This document shows, one piece after another, positions 25,138 through 34,090 of a stretch of DNA of 64,000 nt. Position numbers and translations under genes: made by a program. Positions within the stretch are counted from its first letter, which is position 1. Every line of letters starts with the position of its first letter. Source of the stretch: Clostridiales bacterium (GTDB lineage Bacteria; Bacillota; Clostridia; Saccharofermentanales; Saccharofermentanaceae). The notes under the pieces were generated by a model. It searched no databases, had not been told where the DNA came from, and saw nothing but the letters and a program-made list of their open reading frames with translations. The stretch lies in assembly GCA_017513085.1 (NCBI GenBank), contig JAFWDK010000018.1, forward strand, positions 36,679-100,678, read 5' to 3'.

Positions 25138-28100
25138 TTAGAACTTTGGAGCAAAATAAACAGTTTGATCATATCGGGTGTTTTTACTCAATCCATGTTT
25201 TGAAACCACATCCGGACTTCGTTCAATACCCTTCATATAGAAATCAATATATAAATGTTGTTCATTCTCAACCGGGATCAATTCCTGATGTGCGTAGTCA
25301 TCGAGATCTTCCGGAACATACGGAATGCATGAGAATGAAAACGGTTCCTGGTGTTCTTTATAAACTTTTACGCCCAAACCATGATCGTGCTGCAAGACAA
25401 GCACGCGGGTATCGGCATGTCCTCCGTTCTCGGACGGACGGGCATATTCGTGATACAATGGCGAATCGACAGACGTAAACCAGCCGATACGCTGGGATTC
25501 CTTACGGTCAACATAAGACTCCCCGCTTCCTCGTCCATACCATCCGATCATTTCCTGAGGAAGGATCGGAACACGGAAACCATACCGGACCAGATCATAT
25601 TTCGGAACAAAACTTAAGCCTGTCGCAATCACGCCATCCGGGTGAACACGGTAATCTACAAGGATCGGTCCGCGCATACCGGATGATTTATACTTACAGA
25701 TCAGGTGGAAATCCTTGCCATCCATCTCATAGAAACTGCTTTCAAATTTGATTTCAGACTGAATGGTTCTCCAGTCTGTCTCATGCGAGAAAACAGTCTG
25801 CGAAAGAACATAGGATTTATCTGCACGGTCGATATTGGTCGCAGCACGATAGAAACTAGGAATGAACAAACCATCGAAGAATTCCTCACCATTAATGCGG
25901 ATCGAGCACAGACCACCTTCCTGTCTGCTGAAACCATAAGTGACGTTTCCGGCTTTAGCATATATGAATGCCGGCGCCGTAAGTATTTCTACCTTCTTTT
26001 CAGAAGAAGCATCGATCAACGCGCTATCCTTGGAAGATCCATCAATGATCCGAGTCTTCGCTTCTTCCGTACTCAAATAATTATCTTCGAAGATCTCATC
26101 CTGTTTTTTCGGATCGCAAACTTCATCAAGCAGCACCTGCTGATAAAACGCTACTTCATGACCGGAGCGGGCGTAATTCGTATCCGTTTCCAAAGTCAGA
26201 TGAATGTCCAGAACAAGTTCTTTGCACACAGCCTGCTGATAGATCTCGTTGGCCTTAGGATACAGTCTCCACCACGAAGGAGAAATAAACTCATTCACGT
26301 TAAACGGGAACTGCATTTCACGATTGCCCAAAGCCGAGATCGGCGGAACAACACCGGAACCACCTGTAAGACGAAGTCCACCGAGAAGGAGCTGCCAATG
26401 CAGGACCAAAGATGGTGTATAGCCGAACTGCTGAACATTATGAATGGTCAGGTTGGCAGGATTATCCGCAGACGAGAAGATCTTGATGCTTTCGCACTGC
26501 TTCTTAACTTCGTAGAAAATCGGATGCGGCTTGCGATTGGCATCCACAATGCCCTGCGCGATCGATACACCGATCTGCTCGGCATATTCAACCAAATCTC
26601 CCTGATGGATATACTTCAGATCCATCTGATCTTCCGGTCTGCGCGGACGAGCGATGATCGAATCAAAAAGCACTTTGTCTTTCTTCAATCGGGAACGCAG
26701 ATAAGGACGGTTCAGGCAAAGGTCGCACCACTCACCAAAAAGCATTCCTGCACGGTTCGGGAATGGTGGAAGATCCGAGACACGTCCGTAACGATCGATC
26801 TCACAATAGATCGGTCTCTTCGCATCGAAAGTCGAAATCTTCTCCTTGACTTCCATATATGCGTTCTCTTCAAATTTTTTACCGGTCATGGACCACATGA
26901 TAATACACGGATGATTGATCAGAGAATAAACTGTCAGCGGCAAGACCGCAGCGGCACTCTGCACGATCACGTACATACCATACTGATCACAAAGGTCGAA
27001 GAATCTGGGGTCCGTCGGATGATGCATGACAAAGATCGTATTGATATTCGCCTGCTTCATCATCAGGATATCCTGACGGTAACGCTCTAACGGAACCGAG
27101 ATACCGCTTTGCGGATCAAACTCATAGTATTTCACGCCATGAAGCGGAACAGCAACATCATTAATATGGATCACTTCTTCGGAATACGAAATGGTACGGA
27201 AACCGAAGCGTTGCTTCTTCACACAGATCACTTCGTCGTTTTTGTTCTTCACCTCAATGATGATGTCATAAAGGTTCGGCGTCTGATCCGTCCATGGCAG
27301 AACAAGCTTGGCATAAAACTCTGTTCCCAGGATCTTCACACCCTCTTTAGGAATAAGATCCTTGAGTTCTTTTCGCTGAGTAAGACGATGCTCCGGAAGA
27401 TTATACAAGTCATACTCTTCTCTTGCTTCCATCAGCCTGCAGTTAACCGTCACCTCATAATCATACTCGAGATGATTGCGAAGTTCGACCTGAATATTCA
27501 TACCCGCATCATTACGGATATCGGCATTCGGAAGGATCTCCTTCTCACGGTCCGTCTCACTGTCGGAGATACCGGAGCGGTAAAGACTTGAGATCAAAGC
27601 AGTTTTCGGTACAACGTCTCTGGCCAGAGTATCAGTCAGCCATGTCGACGTCAGCCGGACGGAAGAGATCTCGATCGGCGCTTCCGCTACGATATAAGGG
27701 AGCCGGAATAATCCTGAGAATCCAAAAGCACCCTGTGCGCGCATGATCTTATCATGCTGGTTTTTGTCGAAACGATAGACCTGAACCACGATCAGGTTAT
27801 TACCTTCATGGATATAATCATTCAAAAGGCACTTCGTTGTCGAGAATGTACTTCTGGACGACGAAGCAGATTGACCGTTCACGTAGATCTTATATCTTCC
27901 TACGATACCATCAGTCATGAAATATACAAAACGCGATACATACTGTTCCGGAAGATTGATCCAAACACGGTACACACCGACTTCATTATCGTTTTCAGTC
28001 GCGACACTGTCAGCGAGGCGCTGTTGCAAACGGCTGGTACGCTTGGCAAGCAAAGCGTTCTTCTCATAAACGAGTTCACTCGGATAACCATAACCTTCCT

Positions 28101-28332
28101 GCTGCCAGACACTCGGAACATCGATCACATCCCAGCTATCGTCGTTATAATCAAGACTCATGAAATCACCGGGGAGCTCCTCTGACGAACGCGCATGGAA
28201 AAACTTCCACTTCGGAAGATCAAGCTTCCAAAGTGACTTAACCTGTCCGAACTCCGGCTGTTGCTTCTCGCAATAGAGTTCGTCTATCGAATCATAAGGA
28301 TAAAAATATCCTTGTGCAGGTATCTGCGCCAT
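25138..28332 (-). CDS. LacZ-like glycoside hydrolase family 2 protein, active site altered
   Basis: A 1064-residue protein with the full LacZ domain order: jelly-roll sugar-binding domain, Ig-like domains, TIM barrel (from about residue 390) and C-terminal beta-galactosidase small-chain domain (FIPSFYRAATNIDRAD matches LacZ's TRAPLDND region). The barrel motifs are changed. LacZ's EANIETHG is here VQSAAAVLP (about 457-465). The acid/base loop WSLGNE reads WSMTGKK (about 480-486), with no Glu. The nucleophile region LCEYAHAMGN reads FGEWCDLCLN (about 532-541). It may be inactive, binding or differently active. No signal peptide. I start at 28332 because GGAG precedes that ATG. It lies downstream of the GH3 gene. 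Confidence 0.88.
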   Translation of the reverse strand: MAQIPAQGYFYPYDSIDELYCEKQQPEFGQVKSLWKLDLPKWKFFHARSSEELPGDFMSLDYNDDSWDVIDVPSVWQQEGYGYPSELVYEKNALLAKRTSRLQQRLADSVATENDNEVGVYRVWINLPEQYVSRFVYFMTDGIVGRYKIYVNGQSASSSRSTFSTTKCLLNDYIHEGNNLIVVQVYRFDKNQHDKIMRAQGAFGFSGLFRLPYIVAEAPIEISSVRLTSTWLTDTLARDVVPKTALISSLYRSGISDSETDREKEILPNADIRNDAGMNIQVELRNHLEYDYEVTVNCRLMEAREEYDLYNLPEHRLTQRKELKDLIPKEGVKILGTEFYAKLVLPWTDQTPNLYDIIIEVKNKNDEVICVKKQRFGFRTISYSEEVIHINDVAVPLHGVKYYEFDPQSGISVPLERYRQDILMMKQANINTIFVMHHPTDPRFFDLCDQYGMYVIVQSAAAVLPLTVYSLINHPCIIMWSMTGKKFEENAYMEVKEKISTFDAKRPIYCEIDRYGRVSDLPPFPNRAGMLFGEWCDLCLNRPYLRSRLKKDKVLFDSIIARPRRPEDQMDLKYIHQGDLVEYAEQIGVSIAQGIVDANRKPHPIFYEVKKQCESIKIFSSADNPANLTIHNVQQFGYTPSLVLHWQLLLGGLRLTGGSGVVPPISALGNREMQFPFNVNEFISPSWWRLYPKANEIYQQAVCKELVLDIHLTLETDTNYARSGHEVAFYQQVLLDEVCDPKKQDEIFEDNYLSTEEAKTRIIDGSSKDSALIDASSEKKVEILTAPAFIYAKAGNVTYGFSRQEGGLCSIRINGEEFFDGLFIPSFYRAATNIDRADKSYVLSQTVFSHETDWRTIQSEIKFESSFYEMDGKDFHLICKYKSSGMRGPILVDYRVHPDGVIATGLSFVPKYDLVRYGFRVPILPQEMIGWYGRGSGESYVDRKESQRIGWFTSVDSPLYHEYARPSENGGHADTRVLVLQHDHGLGVKVYKEHQEPFSFSCIPYVPEDLDDYAHQELIPVENEQHLYIDFYMKGIERSPDVVSKHGLSKNTRYDQTVYFAPKF

Positions 28333-28459
28333 AGTACTCTCCAAGCATAATCAAACATACTTTGTTAAGAGTATTGTAGCATTTCATCAAATCGCTGATG
28401 TATCAGACAGATTTCATTTTGAAGAAGTCAACGAAACATTCTGTCACATTGCGTCGCAC

Positions 28460-30910
28460 TCAATCGAGTTTATCCAGCTCTTTCTTTCTCTTACCTGCTT
28501 TTTTTCGTGCCCAGAGGCCTTTGAAGAAATGACCGTTCATCATCAGAATATAGGATTCCATCTCTTCGATCGAGATCCTTCCGAGACTAAAGCCCGCCAA
28601 AGTACGCAGCGGCATTTCCTTAGCCATGACCTCACGCATTTTCTTCTGGTCTTCCTGCTTCTCATTTTTATTCGCGCGTGAGATGCCAAACATGGTCGTC
28701 TTGTAGATGATTTTACCTACAATACCTCCTGATCTGGCTTCTTCGACCGTAGTATTCAAAGTAAACTCACCTTTTTTCGGTGGTTTCTCTTCATGGATCT
28801 GTCGACCGTATACCGCCTCGAACTGTTTCTTTTCGAAGATCTTCGTCTCAGCATTCAGATTGTAATAATGTGGCGCCAGTGCTCTATAATCCGGAACAGG
28901 AGCCGTCGGATTCTTCGACTGTACTTCAACTTCCCGACGAGCACGGATATCTCTGGACGAGGCGCCGATCTGGATCTCATATTTTCCGCTCTCGACATGC
29001 CAGTCTCCGATCTGCACGTTATAATAGGCAAAAGCTCTACGATCCAGCTTAAACTCCACCGTTCTTGTTTCCCCTCGCTGAATGAAGACTTTCTTGAATG
29101 CGCGCAACTCATGCACCGGCTTAAAGATTGCAGACGGCGGAGGCGCAACATAAAGCTGGACGACTTCTTTACCATCGACCTCACTGATATTCGTGACGTC
29201 GATCGACACCGTCAGGGTCTCGCTCTCCTCATAATTCGGGTTATCAAGCTTGATCTCGCCATAAGAAAACTTCGAGTACGACAACCCGTGTCCAAACGGG
29301 AAAAGCACCGGCATGTTCGCTGAGTCATAATATCTGTATCCGACAAAAACACTCTCACTGTAAAGAGTCTGTCTGGGATCGCCGAAATTCAGGAAAGATG
29401 GTGTATCCGAAAGCTTGATCGGGAAAGTCTCAGCCAGTTTTCCCGAAGGATTGATCTTGCCATACAAAATATCCGGGATTGCTCCGGCGCCTTCCTGACC
29501 TGGCAGATATGCCATCAGGACAGCCTTGACCTGCGAGATCCATGGCATCTCCACCGGAGAACCGGCATAAAGGACAACGCAAACATTACTGTTCTTTCTC
29601 ACCACCTCATCGATCAGACGCTGGTGGGACTTGGGCAGTTGCATATGGCTCCTGTCGAAAGACTCGCTCTCAAAACTGTCCGGAAGTCCGACAAAAATAA
29701 TGACAACGTCCTTATCTTTCGCCGCATCGACAGCCGCTTGAAGCAGTTTCTCATTGACTTCATCCTTTTCCAGATCATATCCGGGTTCATAAACAAAATT
29801 TTCGCTTCCGGTCGAAAAGCTCTGGAAGGCATGTGCCACATGAACAGGATTGATATGTGAACTTCCGCCACCCTGGAATCTTGTATTTTTGCACATAGCA
29901 CCAAGGACCGCCACACTCATTCCGGACGCGATCGGCAAGAGGCCATCATTTTTCAGAAGCACCGCGGACTCCTCGAAAGCCTGTCTGGCCAGCTGCATAT
30001 TATTCTGATAAGGCGATGAAGTCGGCTGTGGTTTATTCAAACCCTTTTCGATCATACTAAGAAGCCGCTCTGCGCTCCGATCCAGAAGAGTCTGGGGAAG
30101 TTTTCCGGATTCCACGGCTTCCGCGATCTGCCGGTTTCTCTCACCGGCAGAAGACGGCATCTCAAGATCCAATCCGGCAGCAAGCCCGTCAAGTCGGTTA
30201 TTCGTTGCGCCCCAGTCACTCATGACCACGCCGTCGAATCCCCACTCATCACGAAGGATCTCGGTAAGAAGCCTTCTGCTCTCACAGCAATAAGTACCGT
30301 TCAATCGGTTATACGCCGCCATGATCGTCCAAGGCTTAGACTCTTTCACAACCGTTTCAAAAGCTCTCAGATAGATCTCTCTCAGTGCTCTCTCATCCAC
30401 GATCGAGTCATTGGTCAGGCGCGAACGTTCCTGACTGTTTGCCGCGAAATGCTTCACTGAAGTACCGATCCCTCTGCTTTGAACACCGCGAACCAGCGCC
30501 GCGCCCATCTTTCCGGCAACAAGCGGATCCTCCGATACATACTCAAAGTTTCTGCCACAAAGCGGAGAACGTTTAATATTGATTGCAGGTCCCAGGACGA
30601 TCGATACATCCTGATCAATGGCTTCTTCTGCAATTGCTTTTCCGACTGCTTCCATGAGTTTCTCGTCAAAAGAATTCGCCGTAGTTGAAGCCGGCGGAAA
30701 ACAAGTCGCTTCACGGCTTGGTCCGTTACCTCTTCTTCCCTCGATCGTCTCCTGTTTTCGAAGACCATGCGGTCCATCCGTCATCATGATGGAAGGAATA
30801 TTATTGAGTGGAAGACGGCGCGTCCGCCAGAAATCACTACCCGAACACAACGACGCTTTTTGCTTGGCAGAAAGCGATTTCATAAGTTTGTTCACAAATT
30901 CAGAAGCCAT
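28460..30910 (-). CDS. GH3 beta-glucosidase-type glycoside hydrolase
   Basis: An 816-residue GH3 enzyme. The (alpha/beta)8 domain includes SVKHFAANSQERSR and the nucleophile Asp in GVVMSDWGATNN. An alpha/beta sandwich (about 310-560) and a C-terminal fibronectin-III-like domain (about 580-680) follow. An extra helical tail (about 715-816) is rich in Lys/Arg. No signal peptide, so it acts on imported oligosaccharides. Active-site motifs look intact. The ATG at 30910 has GAGG 7 bases upstream. It is followed after 127 bases by the GH2 gene, and may share its transcript. A TATAAT at 30951-30956 may be its -10. Confidence 0.92.
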   Translation of the reverse strand: MASEFVNKLMKSLSAKQKASLCSGSDFWRTRRLPLNNIPSIMMTDGPHGLRKQETIEGRRGNGPSREATCFPPASTTANSFDEKLMEAVGKAIAEEAIDQDVSIVLGPAINIKRSPLCGRNFEYVSEDPLVAGKMGAALVRGVQSRGIGTSVKHFAANSQERSRLTNDSIVDERALREIYLRAFETVVKESKPWTIMAAYNRLNGTYCCESRRLLTEILRDEWGFDGVVMSDWGATNNRLDGLAAGLDLEMPSSAGERNRQIAEAVESGKLPQTLLDRSAERLLSMIEKGLNKPQPTSSPYQNNMQLARQAFEESAVLLKNDGLLPIASGMSVAVLGAMCKNTRFQGGGSSHINPVHVAHAFQSFSTGSENFVYEPGYDLEKDEVNEKLLQAAVDAAKDKDVVIIFVGLPDSFESESFDRSHMQLPKSHQRLIDEVVRKNSNVCVVLYAGSPVEMPWISQVKAVLMAYLPGQEGAGAIPDILYGKINPSGKLAETFPIKLSDTPSFLNFGDPRQTLYSESVFVGYRYYDSANMPVLFPFGHGLSYSKFSYGEIKLDNPNYEESETLTVSIDVTNISEVDGKEVVQLYVAPPPSAIFKPVHELRAFKKVFIQRGETRTVEFKLDRRAFAYYNVQIGDWHVESGKYEIQIGASSRDIRARREVEVQSKNPTAPVPDYRALAPHYYNLNAETKIFEKKQFEAVYGRQIHEEKPPKKGEFTLNTTVEEARSGGIVGKIIYKTTMFGISRANKNEKQEDQKKMREVMAKEMPLRTLAGFSLGRISIEEMESYILMMNGHFFKGLWARKKAGKRKKELDKLD

Positions 30911-30990
30911 ACACAAACCTCACAAGATAAGACATTTGTTGTTCTCATACATTATATACCAACGGTTCACTAATTCGGAAGAAAACACTC

Positions 30991-31019
30991 TTGAAAACCA
31001 CTATTTATTCATGTATACT
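30991..31019 (+). promoter_or_regulatory. ssrA promoter
   Basis: TTGAAA (30991-30996), a 17-base spacer and TATACT (31014-31019), about 38 bases upstream of the mature tmRNA 5' end. A 5' leader would be removed by RNase P. Confidence 0.75.
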
Positions 31020-31056
31020 CATCAATCATAAAACCCGAAAATGAGAGATTGTATTT

Positions 31057-31435
31057 GGGGGCGCACTGGTTTCGACGGGGTCGTGGAGACTTAGAAAGCG
31101 GGTAGAGGATTCTCGTTGGCCTCTTAAAAAAACGAGAAATGCAAGTAATTGCAAACAACAACAATCTCGTAGCTGCTTAATTTAGCTACCATCTCCCCGT
31201 TCTATCTGTCGATCGGATCGGAGATGTCAGATGACAGACCTTACTTGCCGGCAGGTTAAACAAGACAACGTTTTGGGCTAAGCTTTGCGCGCAAGACGTA
31301 TCTATGAAGCTACCGGAGAAGGCATCCTGTTCGTGGGATCGTCTTTGAGGGGAATACTCCATACACGAACTGCACCCGGAGATGTCTTTGTTGACGTGGT
31401 TTCGGACAGGAGTTCGATTCTCCTCGCCTCCACCA
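31057..31435 (+). ncRNA. ssrA: Transfer-messenger RNA
   Basis: Rescues ribosomes stalled on mRNAs without stop codons and tags the peptide for degradation. The 5' GGGGGCG (31057-31063) pairs with the 3' CGCCTCC (31425-31431) to form the acceptor stem, followed by an encoded CCA. GCGCACTGGTTTCGACGGGG is the conserved 5' domain and AGGAG-TTCGATT-CTCCT is the T arm. About 379 nt. The tag frame lies at 31151-31180. A strong promoter and terminator flank it. Confidence 0.97.
31151..31180 (+). other. tmRNA tag reading frame (ANNNNLVAA)
   Basis: Reading back from the TAA at 31178-31180 in the conserved position gives GCA as resume codon and the encoded tag ANNNNLVAA. With the alanine carried by tmRNA the full tag is A-ANNNNLVAA. 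The VAA end is of the LAA-like type recognised by ClpXP. Confidence 0.85.
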
Positions 31436-31447
31436 AAGATGAAAAAA

Positions 31448-31510
31448 GCCTTTTGCAACACATATATCCAGACACAAAGTCAGACGGATCGTTGCAAAAG
31501 GCATTTTTTT
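31448..31510. terminator. Bidirectional terminator between ssrA and the SseB-like gene
   Basis: A 12-bp stem (GCCTTTTGCAAC at 31448-31459 with its complement at 31491-31502) and a 31-base loop. T-runs flank it on both strands. The convergent gene's stop codon (31509-31511) lies inside the plus-strand T-run. Confidence 0.85.
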
Positions 31511-32681
31511 ACTTAACGATGGTAATATTCTCTTTTCTCTCGTAGAAAAGCTTCAGATGGTTGGTAATATTCTCACCGACGCGCTGAAAAGTCTGCATAT
31601 TCAGTTGCATACCGTTCAAGTGCTCCTTCGCGACGCGGCCGATGGCACCGAAAATATCCTGATCTTCCTCAAGTGTATCCACAATGATCAGGTGGTCCTG
31701 ACTCTCTTCCTTACGAGTCTCCGACTTAGGATGCACCATAATACCATACCAGGCTCTCTGTACACGAGGTTCCTTGGCAAAATACTCCTTGACCGCATTG
31801 AAAAGTTCTTCCGGCTCCTTGCCTTCATTCGGTATAGCCAGCATGAGTGGTTCATTCTTATCGATTTTCTGCTCACGGATATTATTGTCGATATTCTTCT
31901 TCTGATGCTCGATACGATCGAGAAGTTCCTTAGGAACCACAAAGCCTTCCGTAGACGGATTCAGTGCCAGGCCATTGCAATCAGAATTGTCCACGATCGT
32001 CTTAGCTTCTTTAAAATCTAGAGGCTTGATCAGCTTCTCATTAATACCATTCGCCTGCTCAAGTTCATAAGTATCCGTGAAAGCAGGAAGGAATGTATTC
32101 TCACCATTTCTCAGAAGCGCCAGACCGATCTTGCCTTCTTCCTTACCGCCTTCCGGCGCATGCATCATAGGTGTGATCAGGACCGCTTCATTAACCAGGT
32201 ACTCGATCAGACGTCCCATATACTCATTATTGGTTATATGATCATTCGCTTTGACATCACGCAAAAGACCTGTCAGATACGGATTCACCACATCAGACGG
32301 TTTATCCTCTTCCGCAGACATACAGTTCACGGATGAAAGAACATCATACTTCACGATATCGCCCTGCTTCAGTCCATCGAGCACCAAAGAAGCATTGGTA
32401 TTCTCCTCGGCAACCGCAATCTTGCTGAGCATCTCATCCTGAATACTTCTGACCGTAGTTTTAAGCGATCTTCCGGAACGTCCCAGGAGGAACATCGTAT
32501 CGCCCACTTTAATATCTCCGCCATGAACATTACCAAGAACGGAAACCTCCGCCGATGTCAAAGCAAGGACATCCTCGATCACCAAGGTGACGATAGGAAA
32601 AATCCCATCCTTCTTCGGCACGATCTGTTCTTCATTTTTCTCGCCTTCCGGCTTTCCCTTTTTTCTGTCAAATAATCCCAT
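31509..32681 (-). CDS. EF-Tu domain-2-like barrel fused to SseB domains
   Basis: A 390-residue cytoplasmic protein with three parts. Residues about 25-118 resemble EF-Tu domain 2: IVTLVIEDVLALTSAEVSVL, then GGDIKVGDTMFLLG and DGLKQGDIVKYDVL follow the EF-Tu order. There is no GTPase domain. Residues about 150-265 look like an SseB N-terminal domain (GRLIEYLVNEAVLITPM, LPAFTDTYELEQ). Residues about 280-385 look like the SseB C-terminal domain (PLMLAIPNEGKE, VQRAWYGIMVH). SseB function is unclear (serine sensitivity). It lies 45 bases downstream of a lipoprotein gene, probably in the same transcript. AAGGG precedes the ATG. Confidence 0.78.
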   Translation of the reverse strand: MGLFDRKKGKPEGEKNEEQIVPKKDGIFPIVTLVIEDVLALTSAEVSVLGNVHGGDIKVGDTMFLLGRSGRSLKTTVRSIQDEMLSKIAVAEENTNASLVLDGLKQGDIVKYDVLSSVNCMSAEEDKPSDVVNPYLTGLLRDVKANDHITNNEYMGRLIEYLVNEAVLITPMMHAPEGGKEEGKIGLALLRNGENTFLPAFTDTYELEQANGINEKLIKPLDFKEAKTIVDNSDCNGLALNPSTEGFVVPKELLDRIEHQKKNIDNNIREQKIDKNEPLMLAIPNEGKEPEELFNAVKEYFAKEPRVQRAWYGIMVHPKSETRKEESQDHLIIVDTLEEDQDIFGAIGRVAKEHLNGMQLNMQTFQRVGENITNHLKLFYERKENITIVK

Positions 32682-32726
32682 TTTTCCCTTATCCTTTAAT
32701 ATATTTATTTACGATGCTAACTTAGA

Positions 32727-33857
32727 TCAACCGTATTCAACTTCCGCCTTCACGATTCTTTCCCAAAGAACATTCACGCCATCCGACAAAGAATTGACGA
32801 GGATCGGAATGGATATTGAATTGGCATTGATCGGATTCAGTTTCACTTTATCGAATCGGTCTTTCCGAATAAAGAAATAATTCGAACATGTACTGTAAGG
32901 CGCTATGTATATCGTTTGCGAACCAAGCTCATCAAAAACAGTATCATCGACCATGATCGTCTTATCCTTCAGTTTCAACTGAAGATAGTCACCCGTCTTA
33001 TTTCGGAATGTATAGTGAATGATCATCTGAGAGTCGTTAAGATCAAAACTATCAATACTAAAAAGAGCTCCCTCCGTATCGACCAGGATATCAGCCGTAT
33101 CCGGCAATGCAGCTTCTTCGTATACAAAAGCATCCTCGCCCTGCGGGAAAAGATTCACCAGAACATAATTGCAGTTGTTATCCGAAATCGGGTAAATCGT
33201 ATTTTTGTTTTCAGGATCCGTAGCAAGAAGCAAGAACGAGATCCTGGTCAGATCCTGCCCATTATAGTTAGAGACACATTTGGCAAAATCTGTCGTATCT
33301 TGAAGAACAGATTTCGGCTCCATTGGCGCATCGATATAGAAATAGAAATCATTGGTTTCATTATCGACGGTCGGATTCATAAAACGAAGTCCAAAAGAAC
33401 TATCCGTCTTATTCTCGAATTCGCCGTGCACATAATAATGCTCGGCATCTTTTTCCACTTTAAAAATCGTATAACGGAAATACTGATTATCAATAACATT
33501 AACCTTTTCAAGGGTTCCGCTATAGTAACCTCTGCCATCATTACTCAAACCGAGAGGAGCCTGGGAAACAGGAATAGGAGTAGGCGTCGGCAAAACAACA
33601 TCTTCTGCAAAAATACTTCCGTCGCTGATAAACTGATCCAAAGAAAGAACATCCAGAGAAGGTTCAGAAACGGTCGCTTTAGTCGCCTTGGTCGTAGTTT
33701 CGTCCTCGTCCTCATCTTCATCGTCCTCGTCTTCCTCGGAAGCCGTAGACTTGGCCGCAACCTTATCCGTGTTCTTCTTACAGGCACTTAAAGAGAAAAG
33801 AAAAACAGATAAACTAAGGATCACAGAAAGAAACTGAATCAGCTTGCTTCTCTTCAT
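32727..33857 (-). CDS. Acidic lipoprotein of unknown function
   Basis: A 376-residue lipoprotein. The signal peptide ends in the lipobox LSAC (Cys about residue 26). It is followed by a low-complexity stretch rich in Asp/Glu and Thr, and a short PTPTPIP linker. The rest looks like two related beta-rich domains (about 110-230 and 245-370) with similar patterns around FENKTDSSFGLRFMNP and FRNKTGDYLQLKLKD, as in DUF4352/DUF5067-type extracellular domains. I place the start at 33857 (GGAGG upstream). It is followed by the SseB-like gene. I do not recognise a specific function. Confidence 0.75.
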   Translation of the reverse strand: MKRSKLIQFLSVILSLSVFLFSLSACKKNTDKVAAKSTASEEDEDDEDEDEDETTTKATKATVSEPSLDVLSLDQFISDGSIFAEDVVLPTPTPIPVSQAPLGLSNDGRGYYSGTLEKVNVIDNQYFRYTIFKVEKDAEHYYVHGEFENKTDSSFGLRFMNPTVDNETNDFYFYIDAPMEPKSVLQDTTDFAKCVSNYNGQDLTRISFLLLATDPENKNTIYPISDNNCNYVLVNLFPQGEDAFVYEEAALPDTADILVDTEGALFSIDSFDLNDSQMIIHYTFRNKTGDYLQLKLKDKTIMVDDTVFDELGSQTIYIAPYSTCSNYFFIRKDRFDKVKLNPINANSISIPILVNSLSDGVNVLWERIVKAEVEYG

Positions 33858-33889
33858 TTCGCCGCCTCCAAATACATATACTTCTATTG

Positions 33890-33917
33890 ATTTTATCACA
33901 TATTCAGAAATGCACAA
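33890..33917 (-). promoter_or_regulatory. Lipoprotein gene promoter
   Basis: TTGTGC (33912-33917), a 16-base spacer ending in TGA, and TAAAAT (33890-33895) on the minus strand, giving an extended -10 about 33 bases before the start. Confidence 0.6.
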
Positions 33918-33933
33918 CTAAACATATAGCAAG

Positions 33934-33976
33934 AAAAATGCCAGGTTACCTGATCTGTGGGGTACCGGGCATTTTT
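33934..33976 (-). terminator. Terminator downstream of the amidase-like gene
   Basis: AAAAATGCC (33934-33942) pairs with GGCATTTTT (33968-33976), with further G-C pairing inside. On the minus strand it ends in TTTTTCTTG. It lies about 115 bases after the amidase-like stop codon. A promoter-like sequence at 34022-34050 could also give a short RNA ending here. Confidence 0.8.
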
Positions 33977-34021
33977 CACGGATGCTGAAACAATATTTTG
34001 AGGACGATATCGTTTACTAGT

Positions 34022-34050
34022 ATTCTAGCACTTATACCATATCTTGAAAA
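34022..34050 (-). promoter_or_regulatory. Promoter-like site between the amidase-like gene and its terminator
   Basis: TTTTCA (34045-34050), 17 bases, and an extended TGC-TAGAAT -10 (34022-34027) on the minus strand. Nothing codes between it and the terminator at 33934, so a transcript from here would be about 80-90 nt and noncoding. Confidence 0.35.
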
Positions 34051-34090
34051 GTATCTTTTGAAAAATTCTTTCTAAATTTTTCCTTATGTT

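Noticed and set aside
25705..27090. A 461-codon plus-strand open frame
   Set aside because: Antisense to the GH2 gene; no ribosome site or family resemblance.
31186..31504. Short minus-strand open frames around 31.2-31.5 kb
   Set aside because: They lie inside tmRNA and its terminator, which explain the sequence completely.
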